Shown here: in pieces, positions 1 through 5,335 of the stretch
How positions within the stretch are numbered: the stretch's first letter is position 1
Layout of the letters: every line of letters starts with the position of its first letter
Assembly (NCBI GenBank): GCA_964472545.1
Contig: CAYYNP010000340.1
Location: 1-10,221, forward strand
Direction of reading: 5' to 3'
DNA: 10,221 bases
From: CAYYNP01 sp964472545
GTDB lineage: Bacteria > Planctomycetota > Planctomycetia > Pirellulales > Thermoguttaceae
Translations under genes and position numbers: made by a program
Notes under the pieces: generated by a model
Seen by the model: only the letters and a program-made list of their open reading frames with translations
Told to the model about the DNA's origin: nothing
Databases searched by the model: none

Positions 1-3
1 CTC

Positions 4-54
4 GGAGCCAGTCCCCGTTTTCCACTCCCGCGAATCGACTTTGCAGTTCTCCTG
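4..54 (+). repeat. Terminal repeat copy A, inverted relative to 10168-10215
   Basis: Read on the plus strand, this stretch has conserved blocks GGAGCCAGTCCCC, TTTT, CTCCCGC, ACTTTGCAGTT and TCCTG. All five recur in the same order in the reverse complement of 10168-10215. About 40 positions match, with short length differences between blocks. It lies downstream of the trpS terminator-like hairpin and holds no gene. The family is not identified. A dispersed intergenic repeat is the simplest reading, because both copies sit at the sequence ends. Confidence 0.75.
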
Positions 55-115
55 TCGGCATCGGCGGCTACGGAGACAGGATCACCCGGCGTCAAGATCG
101 CCCGGCCCACCGGTC

Positions 116-135
116 CACCTCGCTGATGCGAGGTG
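116..135 (-). terminator. Hairpin directly after trpS
   Basis: A perfect 8-bp stem (CACCTCGC / GCGAGGTG) with a 4-base loop begins at the base after the trpS stop codon. No U-run follows on the minus strand, so it is not a textbook Rho-independent terminator. It may act as a 3'-end stabiliser or a U-less terminator. No gene follows before the window end, which fits a transcript end here. Confidence 0.5.
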
Positions 136-1107
136 CTAGCGTGCCTTCACCCCACACTCATGCTGTGCCCGCAGAAGCACCTCGGCCGCCTTGCGGCGTG
201 CCTTGGCTGCGCCGTCGCCGAGGATCTGGCGAAGCTGCTCGGGGTTGGCTTCGAGCTGTTGGCGTCGCTGGCGGGCTTCGGCAAAGTAGTCGACGGCCAA
301 GTCGGCCAGGGCCTTCTTCACCTGGCCGTAACCAAAACCGCCGGCACGATACGTGGCCGCCATTTCCTCGCGCTGGGCGTCGTCGGCAAACAGCCAATAG
401 AGCTGGAACAGGTGGTCGGTGTCGGGGTCTTTCGGATCCTCCATCGGACGCGAGTCGGTCACGATCCGCATGATCTGTTTCCGCAACGGCTTGGGCTCCT
501 CGAAGACTTCCAGCGTGTTGCCGTAGCTCTTGGACATCTTCTCGCCGTCGGTGCCCGGCACCCGGGCCGAACTGTCGAGCACCTTCGCCTTGGGCATCAC
601 GAAGACTTCGCCGAACTGGTGGTTGAAGCTGGCCGCCAGATCGCGAGTGACCTCGATGTGCTGCACTTGATCCTCGCCCACCGGGACCGTGTCGGAGTCG
701 TAGGCCAGGATATCGGCCGCCTGCAAGACGGGATAGGTGAACAGCCCGGCGTCGGCGGTCAAGCCTCGGGCCTTCTTATCCTTGTAGGCATGGCAACGTT
801 CCAACAGCCCCATTGGCGCGCCCGTCATTAGCAGCCAGCAAAGCTCACAGACCTCGGGTACGTCGGACTGCACAAACAGCGTGGCCTTGTCCGGATCGAG
901 CCCCAGTGCCAGCAGGTCGATGGCCGCATCGAGCGAAAGCTGCCAAAGCGTTTGGGGGTCGCGCACCGTGGTCAGCGCGTGCAGGTTGGCGATGAAGTAG
1001 AACGCGTCTTCTGCCCCGTCCTGCAAGTCGATGTACTGGCGGATGGCGCCGAAGTAGTTTCCCCAGTGGAAACGGCCGGTGGGTTGGATGCCGGAGAGGA
1101 CTCGCAT
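136..1107 (-). CDS. trpS: Tryptophanyl-tRNA synthetase
   Basis: This is a class I aminoacyl-tRNA synthetase that activates tryptophan with ATP and charges tRNA-Trp in the cytoplasm. The product is 323 residues, the usual size for bacterial TrpRS. The ATP-binding HIGH-type motif reads GRFHWGN at residues 11-17. The tryptophan/ATP pocket signature GEDQVQH is at 144-150, and the KMSKS loop is exact at 190-194. The ATG start gives the typical N-terminus MRVLSGIQPTG. The reading frame stays open far upstream, but that part is antisense-like Arg/Pro-rich shadow over pyrD. No Shine-Dalgarno sequence precedes the ATG. The 83-nt gap from pyrD is filled by a C-rich heptamer minisatellite, as read on the coding strand. 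It is probably co-transcribed with pyrD, since no separate promoter is visible. Family assignment is secure. Confidence 0.97.
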   Translation of the reverse strand: MRVLSGIQPTGRFHWGNYFGAIRQYIDLQDGAEDAFYFIANLHALTTVRDPQTLWQLSLDAAIDLLALGLDPDKATLFVQSDVPEVCELCWLLMTGAPMGLLERCHAYKDKKARGLTADAGLFTYPVLQAADILAYDSDTVPVGEDQVQHIEVTRDLAASFNHQFGEVFVMPKAKVLDSSARVPGTDGEKMSKSYGNTLEVFEEPKPLRKQIMRIVTDSRPMEDPKDPDTDHLFQLYWLFADDAQREEMAATYRAGGFGYGQVKKALADLAVDYFAEARQRRQQLEANPEQLRQILGDGAAKARRKAAEVLLRAQHECGVKAR

Positions 1108-1120
1108 AGCAGTGGGGGGG

Positions 1121-1160
1121 TGAGTGGTGAGTTGGGAGTTGGGAGTTGGGAGTTGGGAGT
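1121..1160 (+). repeat. GAGTTGG heptamer minisatellite with G-quadruplex potential
   Basis: Four exact tandem copies of GAGTTGG (1129-1156) are followed by a partial fifth. The plus strand has GGG tracts at 1134, 1141, 1148 and 1155 separated by AGTT loops, then a G-run at 1163-1168. This matches the canonical intramolecular G-quadruplex pattern. Because trpS and pyrD are on the minus strand, the G-rich strand is the template, and the mRNA here is C-rich. Its trpS-proximal edge (minus-strand AACTCACCACT) is shared with the array at 4256-4336 in opposite orientation. Confidence 0.85.
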
Positions 1161-1190
1161 CAGGGGGGCGGAGTCGAGGGCTCCGGAGTG

Positions 1191-2132
1191 TCAGTTGTTG
1201 AGTTGTAGCGTGCCGACGACGTCGGGGACGCAGGTGGCGCCGAGTTCGGCCAAGGCGGCGGGCAGGGCGTCGAGCAGTTCGACGCAGACGGTGGGGTGGT
1301 AGAAGTTCGCCGTGCCGATCTGCACGGCCGTGGCGCCGGCGACGAGGAACTCCATCACGTCGTCGATGGTGGCGATGCCGCCGATGCCCATGACGGGGAT
1401 GCTCACCGCGCCGGCGACTTGATAGACGGCCCGCAGGGCGATCGGCTTGATCGCCGGGCCGCTTAGCCCGCCGAGCACGTTGCCGAGGATCGGACGCCGG
1501 CGCCGCCAGTCGACCGCCATGCCCAGGCAGGTGTTGATCAGGGCGATCGCGTCGGCCCCGCCGGCCTCGGCGCCGCGTGCGACGGCCGTCACGTCGGTCA
1601 CGTTGGGGGTCAGCTTGGCCAGCACGGGCAGCGAACAGGCCCCGCGCACACCGGCCACGACCGCTTCGCACATCGCCGGATCGGTGCCGAAATCGACGCC
1701 TCCGCTGACGTTCGGACACGAGACGTTCAGTTCCAATGCGGCCACACCGGGCAGGCCGTCGAGCCGGGCCGCCATGCGGGTGAATTGGCCCTGCGTCTTG
1801 CCGGCGATGCTGACGATGATCGCCGTATCGAGCGAGGCCAGGTAGGGCAGCTTCTCGACGATGAAGGCCTCGATGCCGTCGTTGTCCAGGCCGATGGAGT
1901 TGAGCATTCCGCCGGTCGTTTCGATGGTCCTCGGCGGGGGGTTTCCGGGGCGGGGCTCTTGGGTGATCGTCTTGGGCAAGATGCCGCCGAGCCGGCCGAC
2001 GTCGAGAAAGCCGGCCATTTCGCGCGCATAGCCGAACGTGCCCGAGGCGACCGCGATCGGATTGGCCAACCGCAGCCGGCCCAACGAGACGTCGAGACGG
2101 ACGGACTTCGGATCGATAGAAACGGGACTCAC
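1191..2132 (-). CDS. pyrD: Dihydroorotate dehydrogenase, class 1 (PyrDB type)
   Basis: This enzyme oxidises dihydroorotate to orotate in pyrimidine synthesis, with FMN as cofactor, in the cytosol. The 313-residue product forms one FMN-binding TIM barrel. Visible marks are ANPIAVASGTFG (23-34), the FMN/substrate lysine in LPKTIT (Lys54), ELNVSCPN with the class 1 catalytic base Cys139, GLSGPAIKPIALR (222-234), and the phosphate-binding MGIGGI (248-253) and GATAVQIGTANF (266-277). Cysteine rather than serine as base, and no membrane helix, separate it from class 2. The start is GTG; an in-frame TAG lies five codons upstream, and the next Met is at residue 39, inside the fold. Class 1B enzymes normally pair with PyrK, which is not in this window. 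The gene has its own promoter (2205-2234) and a leader hairpin. Confidence 0.96.
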   Translation of the reverse strand: MSPVSIDPKSVRLDVSLGRLRLANPIAVASGTFGYAREMAGFLDVGRLGGILPKTITQEPRPGNPPPRTIETTGGMLNSIGLDNDGIEAFIVEKLPYLASLDTAIIVSIAGKTQGQFTRMAARLDGLPGVAALELNVSCPNVSGGVDFGTDPAMCEAVVAGVRGACSLPVLAKLTPNVTDVTAVARGAEAGGADAIALINTCLGMAVDWRRRRPILGNVLGGLSGPAIKPIALRAVYQVAGAVSIPVMGIGGIATIDDVMEFLVAGATAVQIGTANFYHPTVCVELLDALPAALAELGATCVPDVVGTLQLNN

Positions 2133-2170
2133 GCGGCTCTTGGCGGCCTACAGCGCAAAGGAAACGGACC

Positions 2171-2193
2171 CGCCTGCGGACGTTCCGCAGGCG
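2171..2193 (-). promoter_or_regulatory. Leader hairpin of pyrD
   Basis: A perfect 10-bp stem (CGCCTGCGGA / TCCGCAGGCG) with a 3-base loop lies a few bases downstream of the predicted pyrD transcription start, at the 5' end of a ~65-nt leader. It does not cover the start codon and is not followed by a U-run. Transcript protection or a regulatory role are both possible. Enteric pyrC/pyrD leaders are regulated through a hairpin, but there it blocks the ribosome site, so the analogy is loose. Confidence 0.55.
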
Positions 2194-2204
2194 CCGAAAC
2201 GACA

Positions 2205-2234
2205 AGTGTAGCGGTCCCGTTGGCCGGTTGTCAA
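2205..2234 (-). promoter_or_regulatory. Predicted sigma-70 promoter of pyrD
   Basis: On the minus strand there is a consensus -35 TTGACA (2234-2229), an 18-base spacer and -10 TACACT (2210-2205). The start of transcription would fall near 2198, about 65 nt before the GTG of pyrD. The same -10 hexamer occurs in the HU promoter. Confidence 0.75.
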
Positions 2235-2250
2235 TTCGACACACCGAGGA

Positions 2251-2327
2251 CCGACGGCGCGATCCGTCGGCCCCGTGGGCATTTTCACCCGGCCGAGCGC
2301 GCAGCGCGAACGGCTACCGCGGCCGGG
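2251..2327 (-). terminator. Pair of GC-rich hairpins between the lipoprotein gene and pyrD
   Basis: Reading downstream from the lipoprotein stop, an outer 8-bp stem CCCGGCCG/CGGCCGGG (2288-2295 with 2320-2327) comes first. It is followed by a 7-bp stem CCGACGG/CCGTCGG (2251-2257 with 2264-2270). They lie just before the pyrD -35 box, where a transcript end is expected. Neither has a U-run, so the terminator call is tentative. Confidence 0.4.
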
Positions 2328-2340
2328 ACGCCCGGTTCGG

Positions 2341-2559
2341 TTAGATCAGACCGCCGTGTGTCCGGTAGGGCGTGCAATGGTCAGGCTGATCCAGGAACCA
2401 GGCCCGCTCCCACTCGTCGAGGATCAGGCGGAAGTTCTCCGAGGTGTAGATCAGTTGTTGCGTACGCCGGGCGGGATCGCCCGAATAGGCCGGAATAATA
2501 CATCCGGTATTCGCGCTGAGCAACAGGCCCAACGTCAAGGCCGACAGCAGCTTGCGCAT
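2341..2559 (-). CDS. Small predicted lipoprotein, function unknown
   Basis: This 72-residue protein begins MRKLLSALTLGLLLSANTGC: positive n-region, hydrophobic core, and a lipobox-like NTGC with Cys20 as the predicted lipidation site. The mature part is about 53 residues, acidic/aromatic in the middle (ENFRLILDEWERAWFLDQP), and ends YRTHGGLI. The ATG at 2559 is chosen because GGAGGA lies 7-10 bases upstream (2567-2572), and because upstream in-frame residues are low-quality Arg-rich sequence. The lipobox -3 position is Asn, which is unusual, so processing is not certain. From memory, similar short lipoproteins with 'PAYSGDPxRR' and 'THGG' occur in planctomycetes, but I cannot check this. No enzyme motif is visible. 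It stands alone between hup and pyrD. The likely location is the outer membrane or periplasm, facing inward. Confidence 0.78.
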   Translation of the reverse strand: MRKLLSALTLGLLLSANTGCIIPAYSGDPARRTQQLIYTSENFRLILDEWERAWFLDQPDHCTPYRTHGGLI

Positions 2560-2562
2560 CAG

Positions 2563-2577
2563 TAGGTTCCTCCGTGA
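2563..2577 (-). promoter_or_regulatory. Strong ribosome binding site of the small lipoprotein gene
   Basis: The coding strand reads ACGGAGGAACCTACTG before the ATG. This is one of only two clear Shine-Dalgarno sites in the window and decides the start of the 72-residue protein over the longer open frame. Confidence 0.75.
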
Positions 2578-2824
2578 GACGAAAAACAGCGCACCCCCCC
2601 AAGGGGCGCAATGCCGGCGCCAATGCCGGGTCCGTGTGGCCAACCGGCCGAGTATGTGTTTGCTTTGAAAAATGCGTGGTCGCCGAAGCACGAGGGGTCT
2701 GCTTCGCACGCTGCCGGCCGCGGCGGGAAAGCGCGGTCAGAGAATCGTCAGGGGGAATCCTGGCGGAATAAGGGATCTGCCCTATTGGCAAGCTGGCGGG
2801 TCAGAAACGAGGCCCTCGGGCGGC

Positions 2825-3220
2825 CTAGCTGCCGGAATTGCCGGCGCCAAAGCCTGCCGGAGCGCCTGCCGGTTCGATCACGGGGCTTGCCGGAGGCGTC
2901 GGACCGGGCTCCGCGGCGGCCGTTTGGGCGGCCGCTTCGCGGGCCAATTGCCGTACCCGCTCTTCCATCTCTTTGCCCGGCTTGAAGGTTACGACGAACT
3001 TCTCCGGCACCGGCACGGCTTCGCTGGTGCGAGGATTGCGGGCCATCCGCGGCGCACGTCGTTTGACCTCGAAAACGCCGAAATTGCGTAGTTCGATCCG
3101 CCGGTCTCTCACCAAAGTCTCTACGATGGCGTCGAATGTCTTCTGGACGATCTCTTTCGTCTGAAGTTGAGTCAGTCCGATTTCCTCGGAGATGGTCCGA
3201 ACGATCTCTTTCTTAGTCAC
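2825..3220 (-). CDS. hup: HU/IHF-family nucleoid DNA-binding protein with Pro/Ala-rich tail
   Basis: This is a histone-like protein that binds and bends DNA as a dimer in the nucleoid. Residues 1-91 form a full HU fold: N-terminal helices (MTKKEIVRTISEEIG), the core strand IELRNFGVFEV (42-52), and the DNA-gripping beta arm, which carries ARNPRTSE (60-67) with the intercalating Pro63. The closing VTFKPGKEM is at 77-85. About 38 extra residues (94-131) follow the ~90-residue family norm. They are rich in Ala, Pro and Gly, with few charges, and end GAGNSGS. The start is GTG with AGAGGA 10 bases upstream; the N-terminus matches the family exactly. It has its own promoter (3296-3324), and a small hairpin covers the ribosome site. 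HU and IHF cannot be told apart from the sequence alone. Confidence 0.95.
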   Translation of the reverse strand: MTKKEIVRTISEEIGLTQLQTKEIVQKTFDAIVETLVRDRRIELRNFGVFEVKRRAPRMARNPRTSEAVPVPEKFVVTFKPGKEMEERVRQLAREAAAQTAAAEPGPTPPASPVIEPAGAPAGFGAGNSGS

Positions 3221-3227
3221 GACTCGA

Positions 3228-3245
3228 TTCTCCTCTGAGAAGAGG
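3228..3245 (-). promoter_or_regulatory. Hairpins covering the hup ribosome binding site
   Basis: The coding strand reads CCTCTTCTCAGAGGAGAA. The Shine-Dalgarno AGAGGA (3236-3231) can pair with CCTCT in a 5-bp hairpin (3232-3245). Alternatively it is enclosed by TTCTC/GAGAA (3228-3241). Both forms would hide the site. They are short and so only moderately stable. Confidence 0.5.
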
Positions 3246-3295
3246 TCGTTTAAGGGGCGTCACCGTGTCCCGAAAAGCTGCTCGTCTTTGCTCCA

Positions 3296-3324
3296 AGTGT
3301 AGGCCCAGTAACGACTAGAGTCAA
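3296..3324 (-). promoter_or_regulatory. Predicted sigma-70 promoter of hup
   Basis: The minus strand has -35 TTGACT (3324-3319), a 17-base spacer and -10 TACACT (3301-3296). Transcription would start near 3289, leaving a ~68-nt leader before the GTG. The surrounding AT-richer sequence supports the call. Confidence 0.75.
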
Positions 3325-3712
3325 GATCAATCAATTCCCCGGGCCAACCCAAGGGCTTGACACGGGTGAGAATTCCCTATCAATCGGCCGGTTCAGCACA
3401 GCCGGCCAAATCGTCCTAAGTCCATATTGTCAAAGAGCTTGGCTCTTGCCCGAGTCGTCTGCCCCGACGGCCTCTCTGCAAGTTGTTTACTTACAACGAC
3501 TTGCGAAAATCCGTCGGAACTCGCCGGGGACAGCAGCCGCGGTCCTACGGCGCACCAACCTTGGCAATGCCGATGGCTGCAACCGTTTATCGGCCCGTCG
3601 ATCGGGAAACTCTAGCTAGAACGAATAATTGACAGAATCCACCAACTCGCATAGCTCACGTGAGCCGTTTGCCTTCTACCGAAAGAGCTGCTCCCGAGAA
3701 TCCGCCCGTTGC
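3325..3712. other. Non-coding gap between the YkgJ-family gene and the hup promoter
   Basis: I see no credible gene in these 388 bases. They hold several short dyads: GGCCGG/CCGGCC with a 10-base loop (3386-3407), a GAGC/GCTC hairpin near 3431-3449, a bulged stem GCAAGTTGT/ACAACgacTTGC (3478-3504), TCTAGCTAGA (3611-3620), and the perfect 12-mer GCTCACGTGAGC (3654-3665). On the plus strand, TTGACA (3357-3362) is followed after 15 bases by TATCAA (3378-3383), a possible but weak outward promoter. The sequence is more AT-rich than its neighbours. A small RNA or an operator is possible; neither is shown. Confidence 0.5.
3654..3665. promoter_or_regulatory. 12-bp perfect palindrome, possible operator
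   Basis: GCTCACGTGAGC is fully self-complementary around a CACGTG core. It lies ~50 bases beyond the stop of the YkgJ-family gene, and no promoter is clearly attached to it. It could be a protein-binding site or chance. Confidence 0.3.
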
Positions 3713-4129
3713 TCAGACCTTCAGAACGCCCGATTTTGACGCGATCTCTTTCGGTGTCACCAGCGGCCCCCGGCCCGCGCCCGCGCAGCACTCGCACATC
3801 TCCTCCCAGGCCTGCAACGTACGGATGTTCGACTCCCAGAAGGGCCACGTGCGGCATTGACGAGGGCGGACGTCATAGACGTCGCAACGGCGGCGATCGT
3901 TGTCGAAGAAGACGCAGTCGCCGTTGGGGAATTCGACGAGGCTCTTGCGAATGCCGACCTGCCGGACGTATCGCATCTCGAACGTCTCCACGTCGATCTG
4001 AAGCACGTCGGCGATGGCTTCGATCTCGGCCTTGTTGACCCACACGTATCCCGGTGCACCAATACAGCAATCGCCGCAGCCGACGCAGCGGAATTTCAGT
4101 CCTTGGTGAAACCAGGGCTTCTTGGCCAT
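3713..4129 (-). CDS. YkgJ-family cysteine cluster protein
   Basis: This is a 138-residue cytoplasmic protein of the YkgJ/UPF0153 group, proposed to bind Zn or an Fe-S centre through conserved cysteines; its biochemical role is unknown. The N-terminal signature FRCVGCGDCC (13-22) gives CxxCxxCC, with Cys15, 18, 21 and 22. Further cysteines follow at 72, 82 (RRCDVYDVRP), 92 (QCRTWPFW), 112, 114 and 115. The 'CxVYxxRPxxCRxWPF' stretch is the other family hallmark. The ATG at 4129 (MAKKPWF) is preferred: the open frame extends to 4315, but that extension only translates the G-rich minisatellite. The Shine-Dalgarno is weak. It lies ~200 nt below moaA and could be read through from it, though a hairpin (4220-4238) and the repeat array lie between. 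A link to cofactor metabolism is only positional. Confidence 0.9.
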   Translation of the reverse strand: MAKKPWFHQGLKFRCVGCGDCCIGAPGYVWVNKAEIEAIADVLQIDVETFEMRYVRQVGIRKSLVEFPNGDCVFFDNDRRRCDVYDVRPRQCRTWPFWESNIRTLQAWEEMCECCAGAGRGPLVTPKEIASKSGVLKV

Positions 4130-4219
4130 AGGGTATTCTCGATCATCCGGTCGTGCGACGGACGGAAACGTGTTGGCTTGGCGGATTGGTTTGGCAGAGC
4201 GAAGGGTTCGGCCCACCAA

Positions 4220-4238
4220 AGTCGCCGTTCCGGCGACT
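4220..4238 (-). terminator. Terminator-like hairpin below moaA
   Basis: A perfect 8-bp stem AGTCGCCG/CGGCGACT with a 3-base loop is followed on the minus strand by TTTGG. With only three U residues it would be a weak intrinsic terminator for moaE-moaA. It lies about 95 nt past the moaA stop and just after the minisatellite. Confidence 0.45.
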
Positions 4239-4255
4239 GCTAAACCCCGATTGCC

Positions 4256-4336
4256 ACTCCCAACTCCCCACCCCCAACTCCCCACTCCCAACTCCCCACA
4301 CCCGACTCCCCACACCCGACTCCCAACTCACCACTA
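4256..4336 (+). repeat. CACTCCCAACTCCC minisatellite, inverted partner of 1121-1160
   Basis: The plus strand shows about five tandem 14-base units (CACTCCCAACTCCC with variants CACCCCCAACTCCC and CACACCCGACTCCC). They are built from two related heptamers and end in CCCAACTCACCACTACCC. The minus strand, which is the coding strand here, has many GGG/GGGG runs with short loops, so the RNA between moaA and the YkgJ gene could form G-quadruplexes. The array touches the moaA stop codon. Confidence 0.85.
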
Positions 4337-5335
4337 CCCGCCGATCTGATGCATCGCCCGATCGGAGCGTGCGAACTGGCCGTCGTCGGTGCCGTGGGCC
4401 TTCTTCTTGCGCGATACGGCCAGGCGGATCAGTTGGGCCAGTTGACGGGGGCTGCCGCCGGAACGCAGCAACTCGCGGACGTCCCACTGATCGTTCGAGA
4501 AGAGGCAATTGCGGATCTTGCCGTCGGCCGTCAGCCGCAGCCGGTTGCAGTGCTCGCAGAAAGGCTCGGTCACCGAATGGATCAATCCGACGCGGCCGCC
4601 GCCGTCGAGATATCGGTATTCGGTGGCCGCCGCCCGAACGCCGACCGGCGGCACCGGCGCCAGCGCGCCGATCTCGCGGGAAAGCACCTCGAGGATCTCC
4701 TCGCCCGGCAAAACCTGATCGTTGTGCCACAGCCGATCGCCGTCGACCGGCATGAACTCGATGAAGCGGAGTTGCAGCCCGTTCTTGCGGGCGAAGCGTG
4801 CTAGCGGCACGATCTGGTCTTCGGTCTGTCCGCGAATGGCCAGCGAATTGAGTTTGATGTTCTCGAAGCCCGCGCGCTGCGCGGCCGCGATTCCCTGCAA
4901 CGCCTCGTCCAAACGGCCGCCGCGCGTGATCTGCTCGAACACCGCCGGATCGAGCGTATCGAGACTCACGTTCAGCCGGTGCAGGCCGGCGGCCTTCAGC
5001 GCCTCGGCGTGCCGGTCCAGTAGTATTCCGTTGGTGGTCATGGCCAGGTCGGCGATGCCCGGCACGCGGGCCAACTTCTCGACCAGCCGAACCACGTGCT
5101 TCCGCGCGAGCGGTTCGCCGCCGGTGAGCCGAAGCTTGCGAATTCCCAGCCTGGCGGCCACCTGCACGAAGCGTTCGATCTCTTCGTAAGAGAGGATCTC
5201 GGCGTGGGAGCGAAACCGTACGCCTTCGGTCGGCATGCAGTAGAAGCAACGGATGTTGCAGCGGTCGGTGACCGAGATGCGCAGGTCGGTATGCACACGG
5301 CCTAAGGAGTCGACGAGTGGTCCGGTGATGCTCAC
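4334..5335 (-). CDS. moaA: GTP 3',8-cyclase MoaA (radical SAM)
   Basis: MoaA performs the first step of molybdenum cofactor synthesis: radical SAM cyclisation of GTP to 3',8-cyclo-GTP, which MoaC then converts to cPMP. The product is 333 residues, normal for the family. The radical SAM cluster is DRCNIRCFYC, with Cys26, Cys30 and Cys33. The GGEP-type SAM site is TGGEPL (71-76). The C-terminal second 4Fe-4S cluster is Cys260, Cys263 and Cys277 in FCEHCNRLRLTADG...NCLF. The protein ends in the conserved double glycine (HQIGG). The GTG at 5335 overlaps the moaE TGA as GTGA, giving translational coupling; upstream frame extension runs inside moaE and is rejected. No moaC is seen in the window, so cPMP formation needs a gene elsewhere. 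Confidence 0.97.
   Translation of the reverse strand: MSITGPLVDSLGRVHTDLRISVTDRCNIRCFYCMPTEGVRFRSHAEILSYEEIERFVQVAARLGIRKLRLTGGEPLARKHVVRLVEKLARVPGIADLAMTTNGILLDRHAEALKAAGLHRLNVSLDTLDPAVFEQITRGGRLDEALQGIAAAQRAGFENIKLNSLAIRGQTEDQIVPLARFARKNGLQLRFIEFMPVDGDRLWHNDQVLPGEEILEVLSREIGALAPVPPVGVRAAATEYRYLDGGGRVGLIHSVTEPFCEHCNRLRLTADGKIRNCLFSNDQWDVRELLRSGGSPRQLAQLIRLAVSRKKKAHGTDDGQFARSDRAMHQIGG

Noticed and set aside
133..831. A 232-residue plus-strand open frame antisense to trpS
   Set aside because: It mirrors trpS codons (His/Leu/Val-rich antisense pattern) and has no domain or ribosome site.
1121..1160. CRISPR-like short repeats
   Set aside because: The units are contiguous heptamers without spacers, and no cas gene is present.
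136..2244. A 702-residue minus-strand open frame ending in trpS
   Set aside because: Only the last 323 residues are TrpRS. The rest is Arg/Pro-rich out-of-frame reading across pyrD and the repeat; the TrpRS N-terminus fits exactly at 1107.
1785..2498. A 237-residue plus-strand open frame across pyrD and its promoter
   Set aside because: It runs through gene, promoter and hairpins alike, with antisense composition.
4130..4315. N-terminal extension of the YkgJ-family protein
   Set aside because: The extra residues (Gly/Val/Trp repeats) are translated minisatellite; family similarity begins at MAKKPWF.
4143..5249. A 368-residue minus-strand open frame across moaA and the repeat
   Set aside because: It is a shifted frame of moaA with Arg-rich low-complexity sequence; the radical SAM motifs lie in the other frame.
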